DNA of 6,548 nucleotides from an uncultured Eubacteriales bacterium (GCA_902766325.1 CACXDF010000126.1:1-6548), one strand, 5' to 3'; positions 1 through 5,846 are shown, counted from the stretch's first letter. The notes: generated by a model from the sequence alone, not told the origin. A program made the numbers and translations.

Positions 1-49
1 ACAGTCGGAATACTCACCGCAAAAGTGCATGGCACAAATAATGCTTTTG
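1..49 (+). promoter_or_regulatory. 3' end of a probable cobalamin riboswitch aptamer (cut by window start)
   Basis: Bases 3-18 (AGTCGGAATACTCACC) resemble the conserved 3' segment of class I cobalamin riboswitches (approximately AGYCRGAAUACCYGCC); the differences fall mainly in the last bases, which belong to a helix that co-varies between members. The 5' partner strand (expected to resemble GCGGTGAG) and the B12 box would lie upstream and cannot be seen. Immediately downstream, CAAAAG (20-25) can pair with CTTTTG (44-49), enclosing a loop that contains TGGC (30-33), complementary to the GCCA of the usual B12 box. This is where the kissing-loop hairpin of such riboswitches would sit. The downstream cobalamin-type ECF transporter genes support the call independently. 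The alternative, a C-terminal tail of an upstream reading frame ending at the TAA at 52-54, cannot be excluded from 51 bases. Confidence 0.55.
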
Positions 50-159
50 GGTAAAAGGAAAGGCAGGCCGTCAGAAAGTTTTTTACACCCGCTTATTGCG
101 GTGTTTTGTTGCTGACCGCGTTATTCTGTCCTTTACCCAAATCAGGTAAAGGATTTTTT
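49..159 (+). promoter_or_regulatory. Riboswitch expression platform with competing antiterminator and terminator
   Basis: GGGTAAAAGGA (49-59) is complementary, with one bulged A, to TCCTTTACCC (129-138). The same 3' segment is also perfectly complementary to 145-153, the downstream arm of the terminator, so only one helix can form at a time. The long helix encloses two nested elements: GTCAG (70-74) with CTGAC (112-116), extendable past a C-C mismatch by GC (67-68) with GC (118-119); and a hairpin of ACACCCGC (85-92) with GCGGTGT (98-104), loop TTATT and one bulged C. G49 is shared with the upstream hairpin (20-25/44-49). Ligand-stabilised formation of that hairpin could therefore weaken the antiterminator and favour termination, the usual logic of a B12 off-switch. 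The pairings are read by eye; the regulatory direction is inferred. Confidence 0.6.
129..159 (+). terminator. Intrinsic terminator in the operon leader
   Basis: A perfect 9-bp stem, TCCTTTACC (129-137) with GGTAAAGGA (145-153), has a 7-base loop (138-144) and is followed directly by six T residues (154-159). It ends only 8 bases before the first start codon and competes with the upstream 49-59 segment, so it fits a regulated attenuator better than the constitutive end of an upstream gene. Confidence 0.8.
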
Positions 160-167
160 ATTGAAAA

Positions 168-425
168 ATGACGAGAGACGACTGCCTTACGCTACTGAAA
201 AAGAAGTATGTCGAAAATGGAAAGTGCCCGAAAAAAAGCGATTTTTCGCAAGAAGAAGTCGCTTTGATCAAGGGCTATTTCGGCCCTTGGCCGCACGCTC
301 TGGAAGAAGCCGGCATTATCCCGTCGAAAAGAGAGGAACGCTTGAAGAAGAGTAAAGAAAAGCACATTCAAGCAAAAATCAATCGCAGAAATGCGAAAAT
401 AAAAAAAAGTGAGGTACTATCATGA
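168..425 (+). CDS. Small basic protein resembling the HNH/homing-endonuclease-associated repeat
   Basis: This 85-residue protein has an N-terminal region (about 2-51) that looks like one copy of the HNH-associated repeat: an N-terminal helix (DCLTLLKKKYVENGKCP), then a segment ending in FGPWPHALEEAGI (38-50), close to the F-G-x-W-x-x-A-L-x-x-A-G-I/L signature. Residues 53-80 are very rich in Lys and Arg and predicted helical. There are no membrane segments and no nuclease residues. In other proteins this repeat accompanies DNA-binding or endonuclease domains, so a nucleic-acid-binding or regulatory role is possible but unproven. The start at 168 is forced by an in-frame TGA at 162-164. The only Shine-Dalgarno-like bases (AAAGGA, 148-153) lie 14 bases upstream, inside the terminator stem. 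The stop overlaps the next start (ATGA at 422-425), indicating translational coupling. Its role in a B12 operon is unknown. Confidence 0.75.
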   Translation: MTRDDCLTLLKKKYVENGKCPKKSDFSQEEVALIKGYFGPWPHALEEAGIIPSKREERLKKSKEKHIQAKINRRNAKIKKSEVLS

Positions 426-1186
426 AAAAAGTATTAACTGTAGTCAGCATCATTTTGTGCTGCTTCCTGCTTTTCGCCTGCACCGAAAAGCCCGCCGAGA
501 ACGTTGCTACTCCCGCCGATCCCCCGGCAACAACTCCCGAGGGAACTCCCGCCGGAACTCCTGCCGGCACCCAGACCCAGACTGATTCTGAACCTTCGCA
601 CGAGACCATTGACGTGTACGTAACTTTCTCCAATGCGGGAGAATTGGCTCTTAAGCAGGAAAAGGTAACCGTAGCCGATACCGACGACGATGAAAAATTT
701 ACCGCGCAAGAAACCTTTGACGCTTTCCATGCGGCAAAGAGTAAAGAGTTTGTCGTAAGCGAAGGCTATATTACGAAGATTTGGAGCATTAAAACGGGTG
801 ATTGCATGTATTATGTTAACGACGTTTTGGCGGAAGGTCTTAATGAAGAAGTGAAGGACGGAGATTATTTTAACGTATTCATTTTTGCCGATACGACCGC
901 ATGGTCTGATTCGTATTCCTTCTTTACAGCTCGTCAACTTACTGCTGTCAAAGGCCAAGAATTCAATTTGGTTTTGAAAAACATTGGATTTGACGCCGAA
1001 TGGAACACCGTTATCGCCGCAACCGAAGGCGCAACCATCACCGTCAACGGCGAAGCCAAAGATATCGTTACCGATGCGAACGGCATCGCCACGCTGTCTT
1101 TTGCCGAGGCCGGCACCTACGTTATTTCCGCGACCAGCACGACGACCAATCTCGTTCCGCCGGTCTGCGTTGTTACCGTAAAATAA
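422..1186 (+). CDS. DUF4430 (transcobalamin-like C-terminal domain) lipoprotein
   Basis: This 254-residue predicted lipoprotein begins with a signal peptide and lipobox LFAC ending at Cys20, so it should be anchored to the outer face of the membrane. Residues 27-60 form a Pro/Thr/Gly-rich linker with short GTPA repeats. Residues about 62-157 match DUF4430, including the characteristic MYYVND and VKDGDYFNVFIF stretches (about 129-155). Residues about 165-254 look like an Ig-like beta domain, with TDANGIATLSF and AGTYVISAT typical of bacterial Ig/invasin folds. DUF4430 is the beta domain that, in intrinsic factor and transcobalamin, covers cobalamin. With the cobalamin-type S-component downstream, the likely role is extracellular corrinoid capture, though ligand contacts cannot be verified here. 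GAGG (411-414) lies 7 bases before the ATG. The gene ends one base before the next start. A generic surface adhesin is the main alternative. Confidence 0.85.
   Translation: MKKVLTVVSIILCCFLLFACTEKPAENVATPADPPATTPEGTPAGTPAGTQTQTDSEPSHETIDVYVTFSNAGELALKQEKVTVADTDDDEKFTAQETFDAFHAAKSKEFVVSEGYITKIWSIKTGDCMYYVNDVLAEGLNEEVKDGDYFNVFIFADTTAWSDSYSFFTARQLTAVKGQEFNLVLKNIGFDAEWNTVIAATEGATITVNGEAKDIVTDANGIATLSFAEAGTYVISATSTTTNLVPPVCVVTVK
542..568 (+). repeat. Short tandem repeat encoding GTPA units
   Basis: Two near-identical 12-base units (542-553 and 554-565, differing at one base) plus a degenerate partial unit encode the GTPAGTPAGT stretch in the lipoprotein linker. Such units expand and contract easily, so linker length may vary between strains. 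Confidence 0.6.
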
Positions 1187-1187
1187 C

Positions 1188-2675
1188 ATGAAAAAACTTT
1201 GTTGTCTTGTCCTGTGTCTGTTTGTCTTTTGGACTGCGCTTTGTAGCCCTGCGACGGCATACGCAGGACAGGACGACGGGATCGTCGATAGTTGTATCGA
1301 TAGCTTCCTTACCCATAAGGGTTACTCTTCGATAGAAGAAATGCTCGGCTCAACACGTTCGGGCGCAGACCTGGACGTCGCTTTTTGTTTAAGAAGATAT
1401 AAAGACGGACTTGATTTTTCCGAATTGGAAAAGGGGATCGACCCGTCGAATTTTTCCGCGCAAACCAAAGAAAAACAACTTTTTTATAAAAAAGCCTTCG
1501 GCGGAAACGTCGTGGGCGACCCGGTTGCCGCGCGCGTCGGACTGATCGGTAAAGTTTTTGCTTTGCATCTTTTGAAAAACGGTATTCCCATCGAGGGAGT
1601 AACGAAAGAAGAAATAGTAGAGGGCATTCTTTCCGCCAGGTTTAAAGACGGAGGGTGGGCGCTCACCGGTCAGATCGCGGACGTGGACGTCACGGCTATG
1701 TGCTTACAGGCGCTTTGCGGCGAATGCGAAGATAGCGTTATGACGGAAGGAATAAACCTTCTTTCTTCCCGTCAACGCGCGGACGGCGCTTTTATCAGTT
1801 ACGGCACGGTCAATTGCGAAAGTTGCGCGCAGGTTATTATTTTATTATCCGCTTTAGGCATCGACGCCGCGACGGACAGCCGTTTCGTCAAAGAAAACAG
1901 CTTGATGGACGCTCTTTTGTCCTTTCGGACAGAGAAGGGCGTTTTTACGCATGAAAGAGGCAACGAACGCTCGATAGACGGCCCCACGGCGCAAGCTATT
2001 TCCGCTCTGGTCGCCTACGATCTGTATAAAAAAGGCGGCGGAGCCTTTTATTCTTTACCCGAATATAATTACGGACATTCTTCCGTTGTCATATCGCCGG
2101 AAAAAGCGGCGAATAAATTACCTATTAACGCTTGGGTGGCCGTCGGGCTTGCCGGCGCTACCGTTCTTATTTGCGGCGTGCTTTTACTTGCCAAAAAAGG
2201 CGGGTGGAAAGAAGTCGTCGTCGTTTTGCTCGTCGGGTGCGGTCTTTCTCTTTTTATCGGTCTTTCTACCTTTCAAACGGTTGATGAGTACTATTCTACG
2301 ACCTTAAAAGAAGAAGGCCCGATGGTCGTCACTCTTGTCATACGAAAGGACAGGGTCGATCCGGAAAACCCCGTTATATTTAACGGAGAAGTCGGTATTC
2401 GGGAAGGCGGGAACGTGATGGACGCGGTGCTGGTCGCGACGCGGAAAGAACGTCTGCAACTGTCTTACGTGACCGGATATATCGGTTCTATCGATAACTT
2501 GGCCGAGTTCGACTACGGTAACGAATCGGGTTGGATGTTCGCCGTTAACGGCGTTTTCAGCGAAAGAAGCGTCAGCGAAAAGTATCTGTCGGCAGGGGAT
2601 AGGGTGGTCTTTTTATACTCTCTTGATATGGGTAAAGACGTAGCCGAATACCTGGAGGAAGTCGATGAAGAGTAA
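1188..2675 (+). CDS. Intrinsic-factor-like surface protein: alpha-alpha toroid, two membrane helices, DUF4430
   Basis: A 495-residue protein with a signal peptide (likely cleaved after AYA, residue 26). Residues about 110-290 carry terpenoid-cyclase/prenyltransferase-type toroid repeats: FKDGGWAL then DVDVTAMCLQAL (152-176), ESCAQVIILLSALGID (211-226) and DGPTAQAISALVAYDLYKKG (264-283). The DVDVT motif lacks the second acid of the DxDD motif of class II terpene cyclases, arguing for binding rather than catalysis. Membrane helices lie at about 313-335 and 342-362, joined by a basic loop (KKGGWK). DUF4430 follows at about 378-482, with the SGWMFAVNG signature (447-455) and AGDRVVFLYS. After signal cleavage, both toroid and DUF4430 would face outside, tethered by a membrane hairpin. 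Intrinsic factor and transcobalamin hold cobalamin between the same two domain types, so corrinoid capture for the adjacent transporter is inferred. There is no clear ribosome binding site; the start lies one base after the previous stop. It overlaps ecfT by 11 bases. Confidence 0.85.
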   Translation: MKKLCCLVLCLFVFWTALCSPATAYAGQDDGIVDSCIDSFLTHKGYSSIEEMLGSTRSGADLDVAFCLRRYKDGLDFSELEKGIDPSNFSAQTKEKQLFYKKAFGGNVVGDPVAARVGLIGKVFALHLLKNGIPIEGVTKEEIVEGILSARFKDGGWALTGQIADVDVTAMCLQALCGECEDSVMTEGINLLSSRQRADGAFISYGTVNCESCAQVIILLSALGIDAATDSRFVKENSLMDALLSFRTEKGVFTHERGNERSIDGPTAQAISALVAYDLYKKGGGAFYSLPEYNYGHSSVVISPEKAANKLPINAWVAVGLAGATVLICGVLLLAKKGGWKEVVVVLLVGCGLSLFIGLSTFQTVDEYYSTTLKEEGPMVVTLVIRKDRVDPENPVIFNGEVGIREGGNVMDAVLVATRKERLQLSYVTGYIGSIDNLAEFDYGNESGWMFAVNGVFSERSVSEKYLSAGDRVVFLYSLDMGKDVAEYLEEVDEE

Positions 2676-3558
2676 AGATAAATTTGCCTACTCGGGTATG
2701 CATCCCGTTACCGTCGCTTTCCATATCATGGCGCAGATATGCCTGACCATGTTCATTCTGCATCCCGTTTTCGTAGCGATCTCTCTTTTTATTTCGCTGT
2801 TCCTATGCGCCTCCGTCGTAGGAAAAAAGTTTTTGAAAGAGCTGAAATTCTATTTGCCCTTTTATTTGATCGTAGCTGTTTCTAACCCGCTGTTTTCTCA
2901 TAACGGGGCGACGCCGATGTTTTTTTTGAACGGAAAACCGATCACGTACGAGGCTCTTATCTACGGGTTCGTGTCGTCGGGAATGTTCTTGAGTATCCTA
3001 CTTTGGTGCAGGGTGTGGAGCGCCGTGATAACGGACGATAAACTGTTGTTCTTACTGGGCAAACAGTTTCCTAAGATCGGACTTGTCTTAACGGTCACTC
3101 TTCGGATGATCCCGCGTTTCAGAATGAAATGGGAAGAACTGCGCGAGGTGCGTTCTACCGTCGACGACGCGGCAAAAAAAGGCTTTGTGTCTAAAGTAAA
3201 AGGGGCTCTGCGGCTGTTTTCCGCATTGATAACGCAGGCGATGGAAAGCTCGATGGAAACCGGTATGTCCATGGCGGCGCGCGGATACGGCGTTCGGAAA
3301 AGAACGAGCGTTATTACGTACAAGTTCAGGACGGGCGACGCGATCTTTTTGTCGTTGAATTTATTACTGACGGCGTCGATCGTCGTCTTTGTTGCGCTCG
3401 GCGCGGCGAAATACGATTTTTACCCGTATATATCGCCCGTATCCGTCGGCGACAGGTCGATCATCGTTTTCGTTTTGTATGCCGTACAATCGGCTATGCT
3501 ACTGTTTAAGGAGGTCAAAGAAGAAGCGTTATGGAACTTTTGTCGATCGAAAATCTGA
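2665..3558 (+). CDS. ecfT: ECF transporter transmembrane coupling protein EcfT
   Basis: This 297-residue integral membrane protein has hydrophobic segments at about 17-50, 60-76, 96-120, 225-247 and 262-282. Between them lies the long cytoplasmic coupling region typical of EcfT (about 135-215). It contains LRMIPRF (146-152), a first coupling-helix motif reading V-R-S (162-164) where Ala-Arg-Gly/Ser is usual, and a canonical second motif A-R-G within MAARGYGVRKRT (203-214). EcfT transmits ATP-driven movement to the S-component, here probably the downstream CbrT-like protein. GGAGGA (2654-2659) lies 5 bases before the ATG and decides the start. The gene overlaps the previous one by 11 bases and the ATPase gene by 28 bases, so the subunits are probably made in coupled fashion. 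Together with the fused ATPase this is a dedicated, B12-linked module; whether other S-components share it cannot be seen. Confidence 0.9.
   Translation: MKSKDKFAYSGMHPVTVAFHIMAQICLTMFILHPVFVAISLFISLFLCASVVGKKFLKELKFYLPFYLIVAVSNPLFSHNGATPMFFLNGKPITYEALIYGFVSSGMFLSILLWCRVWSAVITDDKLLFLLGKQFPKIGLVLTVTLRMIPRFRMKWEELREVRSTVDDAAKKGFVSKVKGALRLFSALITQAMESSMETGMSMAARGYGVRKRTSVITYKFRTGDAIFLSLNLLLTASIVVFVALGAAKYDFYPYISPVSVGDRSIIVFVLYAVQSAMLLFKEVKEEALWNFCRSKI
3508..3514 (+). promoter_or_regulatory. Strong but distant ribosome binding site for the ATPase gene
   Basis: AAGGAGG is a near-perfect Shine-Dalgarno sequence, but it ends 16 bases before the ATG at 3531, longer than the usual 5-10. An in-frame TAA at 3507-3509 and no start codon in between rule out an earlier start. 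A weaker GAAGAAG (3520-3526) is closer. Initiation may rely on coupling with the overlapping upstream gene. Confidence 0.5.
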
Positions 3559-5132
3559 AGTTTCGTTACCCGAAAAGCGAAAATTGGGTCATAAACGATC
3601 TTTCTTTATCTATCAGTAAAGGCGAATTCGTCGTCTTGTCCGGTCCGACGGGATGCGGAAAAACAACGCTTTTTAAGTTGATCAAAAAAGAACTTTCTCC
3701 GATGGGGGAAGAAACCGGCAAGATACTCTTTTTCGGAAAAGACAAAAAAGATCTCTCGGCGCAGGAATCGGCCGAAGGGATCGGCTTCGTTATGCAGGAT
3801 CCGGAAAACCAGATCGTCACCGAAAAGGTGCTTCGCGAGCTTTCTTTTTATATGGAGAACCTCGGTTACGCTCCCGCGGTCATTGCGGCGAGAGTGGGGG
3901 AATTAAGTAATTATTTCGGCATAACGCCTTGGATAGGTCGTGATACGTTCCACCTTTCGGGCGGGCAGAAACAACTGCTTACATTGGCTTCCGTCATGAC
4001 TGTTTTTCCCGATCTTCTCATTTTGGACGAACCGACTTCGCGTCTTGATCCCATTGCCGCGGGAGAATTCATTACGACGTTAAAAAGGATCAATACCGAA
4101 CTGGGCGTCACCGTCCTTTTGTGCGAACACAGATTGGAAGAAGTCCTTCCTATCGCGGATAAGTTTTTTTATATGGAAAACGGCGCGATCTCTTATTCCG
4201 GCGATCCGAGAAGCGTTTGTTTATCGCTTGCGGAAAACGGAAAAACGGACATTCTTCCCGCGGCGACAAGGATATGGCATGGGGCCGGAAAAAGAGGAGA
4301 AGCGCCCCTATCCGTTAAAGAGGGAAAGGCGTACCTTGATCGGTATTTTACGCGCAAAGTCGCGCTTTGTCCGTCTGTGAAAACGGGAAAAGAGGTATTG
4401 GTAATAAATAACGTGTGGTTTCGGTACGAGAAAGAAGAAGCGGACGTGCTGCGCGGGGCCGATCTGACCGTTTATCAAAACGAAATATTAACACTCGTCG
4501 GAGGAAACGGTTCGGGTAAAAGCACAGTGATAAAACTGCTTGCCGGGATCAAAAAACCGTACCGCGGAAAAATAACTTTATACGGAAAAAACTTGCGAAA
4601 ACTGCGTCGGGAAGAGCTATACAACAATAATATTTCTTACTTGCCGCAGGATCCGACTTTACTTTTCGCGCGTGATACGGTCGGAGACGAACTCGGCGAA
4701 GAGGGTAGGCGCTTTGCCGAAGAAAAAGGGCTGAAATACCTGCTTGCTTCTCATCCGCACGACTTATCCGGCGGCGAAATGCAAAAGTGCGCTCTTATCA
4801 AATTATTGACAGCTCGTCCGAAAATACTCTTATTGGACGAGCCGACGAAAGGACTCGACGCGGAAGCGAAAAAATACTTGATAAGTCTGTTGAAAGAGTT
4901 GAAAAAAACGATAACGGTTGTGATCGTGACGCACGACGTAGAATTTGCCGCCGCAGTTAGTGACAGGTGCGCGCTTCTGTTCGGTGGTGAAGTCCTCCCT
5001 CCCGCCCACCCGCAAGCGTTTTTTTCGGAAAACTATTTTTACACCACCTCGGCAAGCCGCATCGCGCGCGGTATGATCGAGGGGGCAGTCAGCGTGGAAC
5101 AGATCGTATCGAAGTATGACGCCGAAAGCTAA
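3531..5132 (+). CDS. Fused ECF ATPase with two ABC nucleotide-binding domains (EcfA1-EcfA2 type)
   Basis: A 533-residue protein carrying two complete ABC ATPase motif sets. Domain 1: Walker A GPTGCGKT (38-45), Q-loop Q89 in MQDPENQ, signature LSGGQ (142-146), Walker B LLILDEP (162-168) with Glu167, and switch His200. Domain 2: Walker A GGNGSGKS (324-331), Q-loop Q373, signature LSGGE (412-416), Walker B LLLDEP (433-438) with Glu437, and switch His468. All catalytic residues are present in both halves, so both ATP sites should be competent. Most ECF systems encode two separate ATPases; here one chain supplies the heterodimer. The second domain is short between Q-loop and signature (39 residues against 53 in the first), implying a trimmed helical subdomain. 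It powers uptake through EcfT and the S-component. It overlaps the S-component gene by 17 bases. Confidence 0.93.
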   Translation: MELLSIENLKFRYPKSENWVINDLSLSISKGEFVVLSGPTGCGKTTLFKLIKKELSPMGEETGKILFFGKDKKDLSAQESAEGIGFVMQDPENQIVTEKVLRELSFYMENLGYAPAVIAARVGELSNYFGITPWIGRDTFHLSGGQKQLLTLASVMTVFPDLLILDEPTSRLDPIAAGEFITTLKRINTELGVTVLLCEHRLEEVLPIADKFFYMENGAISYSGDPRSVCLSLAENGKTDILPAATRIWHGAGKRGEAPLSVKEGKAYLDRYFTRKVALCPSVKTGKEVLVINNVWFRYEKEEADVLRGADLTVYQNEILTLVGGNGSGKSTVIKLLAGIKKPYRGKITLYGKNLRKLRREELYNNNISYLPQDPTLLFARDTVGDELGEEGRRFAEEKGLKYLLASHPHDLSGGEMQKCALIKLLTARPKILLLDEPTKGLDAEAKKYLISLLKELKKTITVVIVTHDVEFAAAVSDRCALLFGGEVLPPAHPQAFFSENYFYTTSASRIARGMIEGAVSVEQIVSKYDAES

Positions 5133-5802
5133 AACCGTTTTATCCTATCTCTTTTTGCTTGTTCTTCTGCCGGCGATCGCCGTCGGCGGATACTTTTTGT
5201 TTCGAGAAAGGGGATACGTTTGGATATCCGTTGTGATCGCCGCGGTTGCCTGTATACCGTTTTTTATTCGGTTCGAGAAATCGACGAGCGACGTAAGAAA
5301 AACGGTCATGTTGGCTCTTCTTATCGCCTTGTCCGTTCTTGGGAGACTGGCTTTTTCTTACGTGCCGCATTTTAAACCCGTGACGGCGATCATTATTCTC
5401 GCCGGTATTTATCTTGGCGCGGAAGCGGGCTTTTTATGCGGAAGTTTGTCCGTCTTGTGCAGTAATTTTATTTTCGGACAAGGGCCGTGGACTCCTTTTC
5501 AGATGGTCGCTTGGGGTTTGATCGGGTTTATTGCCGGCGTTCTTTCCGATCCGTTCAAAAAGCACGTTATATTGCTTATGATCTACGGCGTGATCTCGGG
5601 CGTTTTTTATTCTCTTTTCATGGATGTTCTGACCGTACTTTGGCTGGACGGCGGTTTCACGACAAAAAAATACCTTGCTGCCATCGTAACGTCTTTTCCC
5701 ATTACGCTCACGTATGCGATCTCAAACGTGATCTTTTTGTTCGTTCTTGTCAAGCCTTTGGGTAAAAAAATAGATCGTATTAAAGAAAAATACGGCATTT
5801 GA
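5116..5802 (+). CDS. ECF transporter S-component, CbrT-like (predicted cobalamin binding)
   Basis: This 228-residue very hydrophobic protein has about eight membrane segments. Two N-terminal helices (about 8-28 and 34-51) precede a six-helix S-component core starting near residue 62. The core holds GRLAF (76-80), KPVTAIIILAGIYLGAEAGF (87-106), a SNFIFGQGPWTPFQM stretch (116-130) and GLIGFIAG (134-141), a pattern recognised from the cobalamin S-component CbrT. S-components bind the vitamin and topple in the membrane when EcfT and the ATPases cycle. Cobalamin specificity is supported by the riboswitch-like leader and the DUF4430/toroid proteins in the same operon, but no ligand residue can be proven here. 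There is no strong ribosome binding site before the ATG; the start lies inside the end of the ATPase gene, suggesting coupling. A different S-component specificity (for example a cobalamin precursor) is the alternative. Confidence 0.85.
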   Translation: MTPKAKTVLSYLFLLVLLPAIAVGGYFLFRERGYVWISVVIAAVACIPFFIRFEKSTSDVRKTVMLALLIALSVLGRLAFSYVPHFKPVTAIIILAGIYLGAEAGFLCGSLSVLCSNFIFGQGPWTPFQMVAWGLIGFIAGVLSDPFKKHVILLMIYGVISGVFYSLFMDVLTVLWLDGGFTTKKYLAAIVTSFPITLTYAISNVIFLFVLVKPLGKKIDRIKEKYGI

Positions 5803-5804
5803 CC

Positions 5805-5843
5805 TTACTTTTTTGTAAAAAAAGCATTTTTTCTCCGAAATGC
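5805..5843 (+). terminator. Weak candidate terminator after the ECF operon
   Basis: GCATTT (5824-5829) can pair with AAATGC (5838-5843), but no T run follows on the + strand. The T run is on the opposite strand (complement of the A7 at 5817-5823), so this hairpin is better oriented for minus-strand transcription, for which no gene is visible. Two smaller options are TTAC (5805-5808) with GTAA (5815-5818), and an all-A/T hairpin at 5817-5832. None is convincing, so readthrough into the next gene is possible. Confidence 0.25.
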
Positions 5844-5846
5844 GCA

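Noticed and set aside
1..54. Reading frame in frame 1 ending at TAA (52-54) that could be the C-terminus of an upstream protein
   Set aside because: Only 17 residues, no recognisable motif, and the same bases fit a riboswitch 3' end better given the leader structures and operon content. Not fully excluded.
161..355. 64-codon frame starting at TTG 161, with better spacing to AAAGGA than the ATG at 168
   Set aside because: Its product has no family resemblance and lies in another frame over the HNH-repeat-like gene, whose stop is coupled to the next start by ATGA.
434..1189. 251-codon frame on the minus strand opposite the DUF4430 lipoprotein gene
   Set aside because: It is a Gly/Arg-rich antisense shadow without ribosome binding site or domain; the + strand gene has a lipobox and DUF4430 motifs.
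2086..2307. Alternative + strand frame within the toroid/DUF4430 gene, considered as a sign of a frameshift
   Set aside because: The main frame is continuous from signal peptide through both membrane helices to DUF4430, so there is no break to explain.
1188..2675. Annotation as a terpene cyclase or prenyltransferase enzyme
   Set aside because: The protein is secreted, lacks the DxDD acid, and is fused to DUF4430 inside a vitamin transport operon.
3531..5132. Possibility that two separate ATPase genes were joined by a sequencing error
   Set aside because: The linker (about residues 240-285) is in frame and continuous, with no stop, start or ribosome binding site between the domains; natural fusions of this kind are known among ECF systems.
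5817..5843. Minus-strand intrinsic terminator (stem GCATTT/AAATGC followed by T7 on the minus strand)
   Set aside because: No minus-strand gene is visible that would need it; the short stem may be chance in an A/T-rich spacer.
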